64,000 bases of DNA from Chlorokybus atmophyticus (lineage: Eukaryota; Streptophyta; Chlorokybophyceae; Chlorokybales; Chlorokybaceae), in the NCBI GenBank assembly GCA_009103225.1, contig RHPI01002069.1:661925-725924 (forward strand). Reading direction: 5' to 3'. Of the stretch, positions 47,410 through 58,259 are shown piece by piece. Below the pieces are notes generated by a model. It was not told the origin of the DNA. It worked only from the letters and a program-made list of their open reading frames with translations, and did not search any database. How positions within the stretch are numbered: position 1 is the stretch's first letter; each line of letters starts with the position of its first letter. The position numbers and the translations under genes are program-made.

Positions 47410-49665
47410 CTACTCCTTGTTGTGCTTCAAGCTCTCGTCAGCGACCTGAGCCCCAACCACCGTTGTGACGGCAGCTCCCGACACCTTTGCGAGGACGTTT
47501 GCGGCAGCCTTGAGGCTGCAGCCAGCTCGTGACGGTGCTGGTGTGATGCCGGTCGGTGAAGTCATGGGCCAGGAGAGGTTCAGACATCCGCTTCTCCTTC
47601 TCATTCCTGCAAGTCAAACAGATGTAGCAGATGGTGATTGATTGTCACACCAATCAACGACCAGTGACTTCTGAAAGGTAAGCGTGAAAAGGGGTGAAAG
47701 TCGGCCTAGTGTCGGCGTCCGTTGATATGTCGCTTCACCGGGCATGCGTATGGCTGACCTGATCTATACACATCCGTCTAGTCTGAAGGAAGTCAACAAG
47801 GAGTTGCAAGATGACAACTTAGACAGTCCAAAACGCATCATGTTATGTCCAAAGCGAAACAGTCTGCTGGCTTGGTTATTTCAGTTGGCGTGTGGTTACA
47901 TGTATGTAATTCTCCAGCATACAGTTGAGAAAAGATACACGCCGTGTGACAGACGGAATTGTTACCTGCTCTACTTTTGAAGAGGTCAGGAGCGGCTGTC
48001 AAGAGCAGGGGGGATCCAATCGTGAGGGTCTTTGGACTTGACAAACTGCCATGTGTGTGCGAAGCATGTCGAGGTTGGATACCCAGCATGGAGCGCCCAA
48101 CGCGCGGACAGCGGGCCACGTCAGGTGCTCCGGCATGTAATGGCGTTCAAGAGAGAGCTCCTTTCATCTCTCCTTATGCAGAGCCCAGGCGAAGACTCCT
48201 GCAACCGCAACGACGCATGCCCGTCATGTCTGTAGGCACATGGTCACGTGTTTGCGTAGACGGCCATCAGTGCGTTTGTGGGTGCGTACACAATCAAAGC
48301 AACACACACATGCAACAACAACCAATATATATATATATATATAATGTAAAGTATATATATTATATAAATATATAATATACAACAACCAGTATCATGCGTG
48401 CGGCCTCATTGCAGTCACGCGGCTGATGGTTTCTATTGGCGGCTCTATACTTCTGTCATCGTTTACATTACTGGCACTCAGCACACCAGGAGACAGCTCG
48501 TCTGAGTGGCTGCCGCCTCGGCTCGGCCAGCAGGCTACCTTCAAGTCCAACACAAACCGCTGAAACTTTGGCACTACCACATCTGTGTGTGGAGTTGGAA
48601 GCTAGATGAGAAGGATCTTGCTGCATCACCCTTGCCATCACAACTATCTGTGTGTGCACATGCGCGCACACACACATCAACCATGCACACGTGCACGTGC
48701 GCACGCACGCACGCGTGTTGCTGCTTTGCAGATCCAACCGGCCAGAAGCAGCCTCAAGGCAGCCGAGTTCTAGGCTTGTCGTCTAATCACTTGGGCTCCT
48801 TAGTTCACATTGATGCGAAATCAACATGACAAGCTTCAACCGAGGCTGATGCAAGTAGCAACAACCACTACACACACCTCCTGACAGATGGTGCCACAAC
48901 ATCCAAGGATGCTACTCTGGCTGCCATGCGAGCCAATTGCTGTTGTGAAGACACGTTGTGTACGAAGTTATTGAACACACACAAGCAGCTGCCAGCGAGG
49001 AGGGTGGCGCTGCGTGACCACGTAAGGATGTGCACGGTTTGAGCATGAAACTTTGCTTATGCAGCGCCAACCTGCAGTAGGTGGACACGGCTTCGGTCGT
49101 AGACACTGCCAGACGCTGCACTCCTGTCACGCATGATCAACAGCGGCAAGTGCAGTGTGTGCACCAGGTAGTTTTGCAAGTGAAAATGAGTAACAATTGC
49201 TATAGCCGCAGCAAAAACATGCACGCGCACGCGTACGCAAACACACCTGACCCAGTCAAGTGCAGCCAGACAGCCTCAAGAACACTCAGACTGCTTTTCT
49301 TACAAGCGCCTACTGGCGGAAGCCGCCACCCGTATGCGCGAGTATGCCTGTTCATCACGCGCTGAGGACTCGTGTTCGAAGGCAACAACATGCAGCTGGG
49401 CATGCCATTGCCCCACCTCAAACCTTTGCGGCGGAGATATGAGCCTCAGCAACAACTCGTTGCTGAGGTGTGGCACTCGGCCACCATCCGGCGTAGCTTT
49501 GACGAGAGCTTCGTTGAAACCATGGGACGGTTGGAAACCTGTATCCGTTGGTACTATTGCCCACAGCTGCGCGTGGCCCTTCCCAACGCTACTGGCAAAC
49601 CTACAACAGAGAGATGTTGGCGCCAACGACCGAGGCGGTAGCGGCGCTGTCGGCAGCGAGGGCAT
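47410..49665 (-). CDS. Unrecognised multi-exon protein (tentative)
   Basis: Several minus-strand segments look coding and have splice-like borders, but I do not recognise the product. In transcript order: an ATG at 49665 (MPSLPTAPLPPRSLAPTSLC), continuing QLWAIVPTDTGFQPSHGFNE and VPHLSNELLLRLISPPQRFE; HLPLLIMRDRSAASGSVYDR ending at a GTTGGC donor near 49078; QLARMAARVASLDVVAPSVR (about 48877-48940); VVVPKFQRFVLDLK (about 48.53-48.57 kb); SSPGLCIRRDERSSLLNAIT (about 48.15-48.2 kb); EKRMSEPLLAHDFTDRHHTS, then AAANVLAKVSGAAVTTVVGA in another frame, stop at 47410. The last frame change could be an intron, an indel or decay. Joins are not proven. Confidence 0.35.
48324..48382. repeat. (AT)n tract
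   Basis: TATATATATATATATAATG followed by more TA-rich sequence. It falls in a presumed intron of the unrecognised minus-strand gene. Confidence 0.85.
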
Positions 49666-49849
49666 AGGCGTAGCTGTGCATGCTCGTGCACATTGAGCGC
49701 GCTAGTGTGCGTGCGTGCGTGTGTGTACGCAGTGCAGGTGAGAATGCATTGAGCGCGCTAGAGTGTGTGTGTGTGTGTGTGTGTGTAGTAGGGCAGTTGG
49801 ACACGCTGTATGGACGTGATTGTGCTTCAAATAAGAGTAGTTGTTTGTG
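49574..49849. repeat. 276-bp exact duplication, copy B
   Basis: Identical to 39365-39640. Here it is continuous with coding-like minus-strand sequence (start at 49665), so this may be the original location and copy A the derived or artefactual one. Confidence 0.88.
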
Positions 49850-50315
49850 ATGTTGGCCTTCTGTTGGCTGAGTCAAGTTGGAGCCGGCGGGCGGAAATCT
49901 CTGCGTTCAATACCTCAAACGCAACGCTCCGCCTGTTCCTTGTGCCATTCCACTGCGCGAGGCGCTGGGCTGGGATAGGATGGGGTGAGGGTGGTGGGTT
50001 GATTGTTCCAGGGGGAGCCCACGATTGAGCGGCGCCCAGCAGCGAGCTGGCGGGCAGGGAGGCAGCGGCGCAAGTGTGTTGTAGACACATTGTTCAACAA
50101 CGTGCGTGAAGTCAAGCCTCGCTACGTCTACGTCTTGCCGTGCATGCGCGTGTGCTGTTGAGCCGAGCGTCCAAGGCAGCAGCGTCTCGGCTGGCCTTGG
50201 TGGCTGACTATTTGGCTAGTGTCCGACTAGCTAGTGTGTGATTCAAAAAAAATAAATCTCAGCAGTAGTTTGTAGAACTGCCACGCTAGAGCTGCTGTGA
50301 AACATGGTGAGGTGA

Positions 50316-50791
50316 TTGATTGGCTTTGAATGTGCAGGTCAGCGCAGGCACAGGTGCCAGACGTCCCCATCACGTCTGCAAGTTGCTCTTGCAAACGACG
50401 TTGGCAGTTCAAGTAGACAAAGTCAGAAACTTGCTCGGGATGCAGCCGCAAGGACGCTGCTGCAGCTTGTTCAGCAAACGCATGAGCAGCTAGACCAGGT
50501 GCTAAAAGGCAAGCGGAGGTCTTACAGGTACTGGATGCTGCACAAGCAGCTACAAACGCACGCATGGACAGCGTGAGAGTAGCGCTGCACGTCGTAGACT
50601 TCAACAACCAGGGGCGGCGCTTCAACAGCAAGTCTGGACACGAAAATGCTCTGTTGAGTTGGATGCGTAATGAGGCAGGCGAGGTGCCTCACAACCCTCC
50701 CGTCCGAAAGCAGGATTTGGTGGACTCGCCTGATGCTATAGTCGACACACTGCTGCAGATTTTACGGGCAAGACATGGCGGGATCGCTTGA
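50316..50791 (+). pseudogene. Coding-like plus-strand fragments, unrecognised
   Basis: Two frames read like protein: SSRQSQKLARDAAARTLLQL with VQQTHEQLDQVLKGKRRSYR (to 50576), and VALHVVDFNNQGRRFNSKSG with ALLSWMRNEAGEVPHNPP (50573-50791). They are in different frames, with stops between, and the second overlaps the antisense 3' end of the transposase. They could be a decayed gene or exons of a gene interrupted by the element. No family is recognised. Confidence 0.25.
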
Positions 50792-52014
50792 GGAGCGGCG
50801 CATACGCCTGAAGTTGTTCATAGGTATCGATGAGCGAGGTTAGTGTGGTTGTGTTGGGAGGTAGGTACACAATGGTGATGTTGGAAAGCTTTGCAATGTC
50901 GAGGCCGTGCAGCTGTTCGCGCTTGACATCGGGCAAATTGTGACTGCTTGCATTGTCAATGAGCAGTACAATACGCTTGTCGGCAGTCGCCATCTGCAAA
51001 TTCCACTTCTTAATCCATGCCTTGAAGACAAGTGCAGTCATCCACGCGTTGGTGTTGTGGTACCACTCCACCAGAGAGTTAGGATTGAAGACTTTGCCAA
51101 AGCAACGTGGCCTTGCATACTTGTGAATGACGATCAGCTTCAACTTCTCGCTGCCATCACCATTGCAAGCAAAGCCAATTGCAATGCGCTCCTTCTTTTT
51201 CTTCTTCCCTTTCGCTCTCTCCGTTGCTAGAGTCCTGTCCGGCCCAGCTGCAAAGCACAACCCTCCCTCATCGAAGTTCCAAGTTGCTGCAAGATCCGCA
51301 CCAAGCTCTTCAAGGACCTTTGGCAGCTTGGCTTTGGCTAAGTCCACGCCCTCTACATCAGCATCAGCAGACTCCCCATGCAGCTTGAAGCTCTTGATGT
51401 TGAACCTGCACGCAGCCGAGGACACATGTACTTGAAAACTTTGTGTGGCATCAATGCCAGCACCATATGCACGACAATTGCATCGTACATGTGTTTTGCA
51501 ATCAGCAACACATATAAAGAGTACTTACCTTGTCTTGAACTTGTGCAACCAGCCATTGGAGGCTTTGAACTCATCCGCATTGATCTTCATAACCTCACGC
51601 AACTTGAGAGCTTGAGCAACCAGCAATGCGTCCGAGATCATCATGTTCTTTGCGCGTTTCTGAGCACATGTTGCTAAACACAAGCTGCAACTATGCAATG
51701 GCAGCGCTGGCAGCAGCGTTGTGCTTACAACTTACTTGTGAAAACCATAGCCAAAGTGCATCCTCTAAGGACGCATGCTTGGCAGCACGATGAAGTTTCA
51801 GACTTGCAACATGCTTGTCATCTACATCCAAGCTCAACCAGCGTTGTTCCTCCTTGAGGATCTTGGAAAGTGTTGTGCGATTCACCTCCTTCTTCAAGGC
51901 CTTCTTCACCTCCTCCACCAGCTCGTCTTGCTTGAGGCTGATGTACTTGCGCTTGAGCAAGCAAACCTCCTTCTTCTCGACAGCAGTGAGATGAACGCGT
52001 TTTGCCATTTGCAT
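50736..52014 (-). CDS. Tigger/pogo-type DDE transposase, intact, three exons
   Basis: Three exons in phase (51736-52014, 51529-51659, 50736-51405) give about 359 residues with no internal stop. The N-terminal helix-turn-helix starts MQMAKRVHLTAVEKKEVCLL. The CENP-B-type DNA-binding part reads INADEFKASNGWLHKFKTRF. The DDE_1 endonuclease core holds the three acidic residues in family context: WNFDEGGL (first Asp), RIVLLIDNASSH (second Asp) and LPPNTTTLTSLID (third Asp, at the position normally written QPLDQG). The family's QG after the third Asp is replaced by TYEQ. All introns have GT-AG borders. It may be a live element or a recently captured gene; the sequence alone does not decide. Confidence 0.87.
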
Positions 52015-52277
52015 TGACAACAAAGCTTGTGATTAACATTTGAAAAACGAAGACACAACTGACGAAAGTGGTGTTTATATTCTGCTGTGCATGTGTACGC
52101 ATGCCTGACTGCTTGTGTCAGCATGCTCTCTTGCGTGGAGGCAGTGCAGATGTTGACTGACGCTTCAACTTACAGCATTGCTGTCGCTAACACAGAGACA
52201 GCGATGCTTGAGACACATCAGCTGTGTGCGCTGTGGGCATATGGTAATTGTGCGCACGCAATGCAAGCAACCGTTGC

Positions 52278-52562
52278 ACACTGAACATGCGTGCAGCAGT
52301 TGTATGTGCACATGCAATGCAAACGCAAAAAGTATGAGCTCGTTGAGTACGCAGCTTCAACACTGCTTACCTCAACCAAGCGACTAACGCTGCTTTGCCC
52401 TTACTGCTGTGTACGCACGCATGGCACGCAGTGCAAGCAGTGCAACCGCTGCACACTTACGTGTGTACAACGCTTGTATGTGCACACGAAATGCAAACGC
52501 TGAAGCATGAGCTCGTTGAGTATCAGGATGCAACTCTGCTTACCTCAACCAAGCGACGAACG
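52278..52562. repeat. About 178-bp imperfect tandem repeat
   Basis: Two units share TTGTATGTGCACA, ATGCAAACGC, ATGAGCTCGTTGAGTA and GCTTACCTCAACCAAGCGAC. They lie upstream (5') of the transposase start, inside the probable element. A third weaker copy of the flank lies near 52190-52280. Confidence 0.75.
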
Positions 52563-52584
52563 CCGCCTTCCCCCTACATTATCG

Positions 52585-52625
52585 CGTCCGCCGCCGCCGC
52601 CGCCGCTGCCGCCGCCGCCGGCGGC
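52585..52625. repeat. (CCG)n microsatellite
   Basis: A CCGCCGCCGCCGCCG run interrupted by CTG. It is GC-rich and lies upstream of the transposase, with no gene assigned. Confidence 0.8.
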
Positions 52626-52889
52626 GTCCTCGCCGTTGCCAGCGTCGTGCACTCAGTTGAGATGAGGGGGAACGCGCGCTGCGATATGATGCAGCTGCGT
52701 CGATACCCAGCATACATGTATATCCTAACTGCCCACATACAATGCATTCTAGTCTTGCTTCCCTCGCTATGGTTACAAATGCCACCTTTCGAGGGTGCTT
52801 AGATCGAGTGTGACTGTGCTTAGATAGAAGAGTCATTTGGCTGGTGCACGTTCCCGAAAAAAATGTGCTTAGAATGAGGTTGTGCTTGC

Positions 52890-52921
52890 TGCGAGTGTGA
52901 CTACATCGAGGTTAGACTGTA
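52890..52921 (-). mobile_element. Probable 5' terminus of the Tigger-like element
   Basis: On the minus strand the sequence reads TA then CAGTCTAACCTCGATGTAGT. CAGT at the tip, a CTCGAT core and a flanking TA are typical of pogo/Tigger ends and their TA target. It sits about 900 bp 5' of the transposase ATG. The matching 3' terminus was not found with confidence; a weak similar sequence lies near 50108-50131. Confidence 0.55.
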
Positions 52922-53652
52922 ACATGTTTGGTGCCTGTCGAGTTAAGTTGGTACATCGACAGATACCGTCGGCGCAGGTGCCGCCGTCTGCGCCGACTCA
53001 ACGACACAGCTGTGTCGGCGCAGCTGAGCACCACTGAAGCAACAGGCTGTGCATAGCTGCCTGAGAGTGGCGTTGGGCGGGCGGTGCTGGCAGCCATGAT
53101 GTGAGCGTCATCATCGTCATGGGCATCATGGCGCAGCAGCTGCCATGCTCTCTGCTGCTGTGCGCGAGGCCGTCTCGCCCAAGCAGGCCGGCAGGACGCT
53201 TGACGTCGTTGAGGACGGGTGCGGTGCAGCAAGGTGGGCTTGAACGTCAAGCGTTAACATTAATGCGTCAATGCCATGCTTGCCTGTTGCACAAGAATCA
53301 TGCCAATTACAGATGACATCAGGGAAGCTGATGGGTACCACATCCTGTTATGTGTCTCATGCCAATCAATAAGCCCAACCGTTCAGTTGCTTGAACGGTA
53401 GTTGCCTCATGCAGGTTTGTATGTTTTGCTGGTACATGCAGCCAAACGTCTTAACAGTACTACGTTTAATCACGCATTCCACACATTCAGGTCCAATTCT
53501 TCAACTCTGCAAGTCCTACTGGAATATCGTTGAACTGCACTGCCTGCCTAGACAGCTATTCCGTCTCAGTTGTAACGCTGCCACTGCATGTCCAAATGCA
53601 TGCCTAAGCTTATACTGATCATTAACTGTTCAGTGGCTGCGTTACTACTCAG

Positions 53653-56600
53653 GCTTCAGGCACAGTTCGCACCGCCCACATAGACACAGAGGACCAGCAG
53701 CCGGGCGCCAGCGGCTTGTGCGCTGCGAGATAACTGCCTCGCCGTCACCGGAGTCAGAAGAGTTCAGATCCGAAGGCTCCCAACAGCGCAAAGAGTTTCA
53801 TCCTCCCTTCCGGTTACCTGCTGTAATGATTCGCAAGACCTTGAAGAAGCTTTCAGATGCCTGCCCGGAATGGCTCAAGGTTGGGTGGTCACATTCAGTC
53901 GGCAATCTGGGCTGGTGCAACGCATGCGTTTGTGTGTGTTGACGAGTCCTTTATGTTGTTGACAGCGCCTCGGGCCAGCCTTGCTGGTTGCAGCAGTCGT
54001 GTTTCTGGGTGCAAACATGACGGGCATGTTAGACTTGAATGCAAAACCTACGCGAGTGTTGGCACGCCCTTCACCCACGGCCACTGCTGCCACACGCGTT
54101 GCCTTCAGACCGATCACAGCACTCGTGTATGCGCTGGACGTTATGCTTGAACGATATCCATCCACGTAAGTATCAGTGCACTGAAGACTGTTCGCTTATG
54201 ACGGTGCAAAACTACTCACAGTACCAGTGCTATGAAGGACAAGGTTAATGCAGGGACTCTCATGTGCAGGTACATACTGTTGCTGGCAGCGCTCACGACA
54301 TGCTTAGTTGTTACCGGCGCCTTGCTGTTCAGCCATCTTGAGCGCGGCAGGCCGGTTACCTTTTCCGAGGCGCTCTGGAAGTCATGGAGCTGTGTTGTAT
54401 CATCATCTACACACACTAAGGTGCATGGTTCACATCAGCTAAGGTTGGCCACTATGCCATGTCAATCTCCCTCTTCAAGCCATGCAACAGCTTGGCCTGA
54501 GAAGGGACAGCGCTTGCCCGGTACACAACGCTGTACCAACACTCAGCACTATTCAGGAGGAGTTCCCGCTTGCTCGGTTTGTAGCATTTCTGCTGTGCAT
54601 TGGGGGAGTCCTGTCATACTCATTGCTCACGTCCACCCTGTCGGTGCAAATGAAGGTGAGCAGCTTGGCTGGCAGTTTCAATATGGATGCGGGCAACTCA
54701 TTTGTAGCTATAACAATATGCGGGTCACTATGATGTGTAGGCTCGGCTTGAAGTGTTGAGGGCGGGAGCGCATACAGCTGTGCTGGAGAGAGATCATGTT
54801 GTCATCGCTGGACGGAATAACAACCTGCTACCGTTGCTTAAAGAGATAAATTCGTCTCACACCTTTGCACGCATGGACGGGCGCGCCCAAAGGTTGCACT
54901 AGCAGGGTACAGCACAGGAACTCAGAACCCTTTCCTTGTGTAGTTGTTGCATTCCCTCAGCTCCTCCCACCATTAGTGTCATCATTACCACAATCTTGTT
55001 GCTTGTTACTTGATCATTGGGAGGTTAACCTTGTGAGTATGTGCGCGCGCAGGACTCAGACAGTGCTGTTGCTGTGCGAAGAGCCGCGTCAGAGCATGGA
55101 GTTCGCCATAGCAGCTCTGGCAAAGCAATGTCCTCACCTCAACATCCTGTATCGCAGGCAAGGGATTGTACCGTGCCAGGTTTCTTGCTGGTTTTCTTAT
55201 TTTGCTGTCATAACATGCATCAAGCTATGATGCATTCCCACTGCAGAGGGAGCCTCAGCAGCACAGACTCTTTTGAGCGCGTGGCCATTGTGGATGCCAA
55301 AAGCGTCATTCTCCTCGCTCACTCAGCTGCTGAGTAAGTTCACTGCTGAAGCTATTGGCTCTATCACTTCCAATTGCAGCGTGGTTAGTGCAACAACAAA
55401 CAAACGTGTGTGCATGCACGCAGCACATCAGAAGCGGATGCACAGGCTGTTCTCAGCACACTGGCACTCCAACCTTTGCTGTCGCAGATGTCCAAGCCTG
55501 TCATAGTGCAGGTGCGTTGTGATTCTTCAACAAGCAGCTTTGCTGTCGGGCAGTAAGCAGCTGGCACCTTCATACATCAGTGGTGCAGGTGGCGAAACCC
55601 AGCAGTAGCAGCCTCATCAAGGCGGTTGGCGGCGAACACGTGGACGTGCTGGCTGTGTCCAATCTATCATCCAAGCTGTTCATACAGTGCGCGCGGCAGC
55701 CCGGCCTGGCCGGTGTGTACACGGAGCTGCTGAAACACACGGGGAACGTCATCAACATCAGGCAGTACCCGGAGGTTGCCGGCATGCGGTACGGCGCTCT
55801 GCGGCGTAACTTAGCAGAAGCTGTTGTGTGTGGTTTAGTCCATGCTGATGGGCTACAAGAGTTTCACCCGGTACGTGTGCTATGAGAGTGATATGCATCA
55901 CATGCTTATTACAAGCTTGGTTGACACAGTGTCCTTGTGACTGATGACAGGATGACAACTACCAGTTGCAGCCATGCGACAGGGTGCGTACTACCATTTG
56001 TCACTCTGCGACGGCACTCAGTTCTGCGCTTGCTGCAGTGACAGTTATTCTGTGTAGTGTGCAATTGCGCTTATAAGTGCATGTTGTTTGATTGTCACAG
56101 GTGCTCTTGATCTCAGCAAAGCGGACGCATCAAGAGCTGCCACCATCTCTGCAAGCTTTGGCTGCTCAGCCGCAGTTGGAGGCCCAGACACAGGCAGCAA
56201 GTGCAACCGCAGAAGGCGCAACCAACAAACCGGTCATAGAGCACAAAACACCTACCACACACTCAACGCAACCAGCACCAATGCGCTCGCCGATTGCTGA
56301 ACCTCGTGCAGAACGGGTGAGTCGTTGCACCGAGTCAAAGTTGTGTGAAGGATGCTGCGTATGGATGAACGGAAATTGCCCCTGAGTGGTATGCATGCAG
56401 GCATGCGACATTTCAGTACATTGTGAACTACAATCATATGTTGCAGGAGCGTGTTTTGCTTTGTGGCTGGCGACCTGACGTGGTGGACATGGCGTCCGAA
56501 CTTGATCACTACGTGGGTCCAGGCAGCGAACTGGTATGGCAGCTATTCTTCACACGTGCTTGTTGATAATCAACGCATTGCTATGCTACCACCTCACGAA

Positions 56601-58259
56601 AGGGAGACAAGTGCATGTGCATGGCGGTTGGGAGGGAAGGGGGGGGNNNNNNNNNNNNNNNNNNNNNNNNNNNNNNNNNNNNNNNNNNNNNNNNNNNNNN
56701 NNNNNNNNNNNNNNNNNNNNNNNNNNNNNNNNNNNNNNNNNNNNNNNNNNNNNNNNNNNNNNNNNNNNNNNNNNNNNNNNNNNNNNNNNNNNNNNNNNNN
56801 NNNNNNNNNNNNNNNNNNNNNNNNNNNNNNNNNNNNNNNNNNGGTCGGGTCTCAAAGAAAATCAGTGGTATGCATGCTGCGCCTTCGCAGGTGGTGTTGT
56901 CAAAGCGAAGTGTTGATGAGCGGGAGCGCGTGTTTCAGAGAAAGCTAAAGCGGGAGCTTTGCAACGTGAAGGTTACGCATGTGGTATGTGACTCACCGAT
57001 AATTTGAGGCCATTGCAGCAAGCTTGTGGTGATTGCTCTCTGCAGCTTGGTATATATAGCATTCATGCAGGCTTCAGTTTTGACTTTGGTATACAGGAAG
57101 GTGACACAATGAGTCGCACAGACTTGACATCGGCTTTGACAGCGGGGAACATTGAGGCTTCCCTCAAGAACGAGTTATTTAACCATAGTGCTACGCGGCA
57201 ATCGGTCTTTGTAATCGGCGACACAGATTGGCAATCAAGGCATGAGTACGGTGAGTGGTAACTTGCTTGTCAGGTTAAGTTGGCACTAGACAATGCAGAG
57301 CAGGCAATCTGCTGTTCTGTGACAATTAATGCTCGCAGGTGCAAAGACTGACAAGGAGTCCGTGTACACATTGCTCATGGCAGAGGAGGTTTGCCAAAAC
57401 CTTGGCTTTCAGGTACGCTATGCAAAAGACTAGTTAACTTCTGTAGCTGTAAGGCTAGTATACAGACCGCAATCATTCTGGCAACCTGGTGCACCGCTGC
57501 TGTTCCCCCTGATCCAGCAGCTGGATTGCTGTGCAGATACACAGCTTGGTAGCGGAACTTGTTGACACTCACCTTGGCGATCAAGTTATTCAAAGCCACC
57601 CTTCTGTTAGTTACATAGGCTCTTCAGAGATGATGGCGCTGTTCACTTCGCAAGGTACAATCTAGTGCCAGTTGGCAAACCTGCTATACATACTACCTTC
57701 TCCTGTATGGGCGGTATAGCTGCATGTTTCGACCAGCACAGTACTCTGCAACGTGCTCGTATGTCAAAACTTTGTTCAATGGTGAGAGAGAACCCAACAT
57801 ACACTCGGCTTGCATTTGCAGTTGCTGAGCATCGGGAGCTGCACGCGGTGTGGACGGAGCTGTTGAATGCGTACGGCAGTGAGATCTACATCAAGTCGCC
57901 CCATCTGTACATTGCGCCCGGGGAGTCAGTGCCCTTCACCGAACTGGCTGAGCGTGCCAAGCTGCGCGGCGAGGTGGCCATTGGCTACCGGCTGGACGGC
58001 AAGAATGTAAGTCTTGGCACAGTGCAACTCTCGTGCGCACAATGTTGTGGAGCGCTCATCAATTGAAGTCTGGTCCACTGATGCAATGAACAGACTAGTA
58101 TGTGCATAGACATTTTCCACAGGTCAGCAAGAGGTTTGTATCACAACATTGCGCGTGAACTTGTTAAATGTGCAGGTGATAAATCCCTTGCCAAAGACTA
58201 ATCTGATCAAGCTTGATGCCGATGATGGCATTGTTGTCTTTGCACAAGATGATGGCTAA
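53653..58259 (+). CDS. Plastid-envelope PEC1/PEC2-type (POLLUX-like) ion channel; 5' exon not found
   Basis: Plant PEC1/PEC2 are cation channels of the plastid envelope, related to CASTOR/POLLUX. The first visible exon (from 53653) is basic and Ser/Arg-rich ([20 protein letters not shown]), as expected of plastid targeting, and ends CPEWLK. A first membrane segment, [15 protein letters not shown], follows. The next exons give [20 protein letters not shown], the pore-adjacent [15 protein letters not shown] and [20 protein letters not shown]-type domains then read [108 protein letters not shown] and [18 protein letters not shown] before the stop at 58257-58259. Similarity is closer to PEC1/PEC2 (SSSTHLK-type pore flank) than to CASTOR. 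The assembly gap lies in an intron. Confidence 0.9.
56647..56842. other. Assembly gap (196 N)
   Basis: Ns begin after a run of G. The exons on either side, ending GPGSEL and starting [14 protein letters not shown], are adjacent in the protein family, so the gap appears to fall wholly inside one intron of the channel gene. Confidence 0.95.

Noticed and set aside
50108-50131. Left terminal repeat of the Tigger-like element
   Set aside because: It resembles the right terminus only partly, lacks a flanking TA and needs a gap in the alignment; kept only as a weak candidate.
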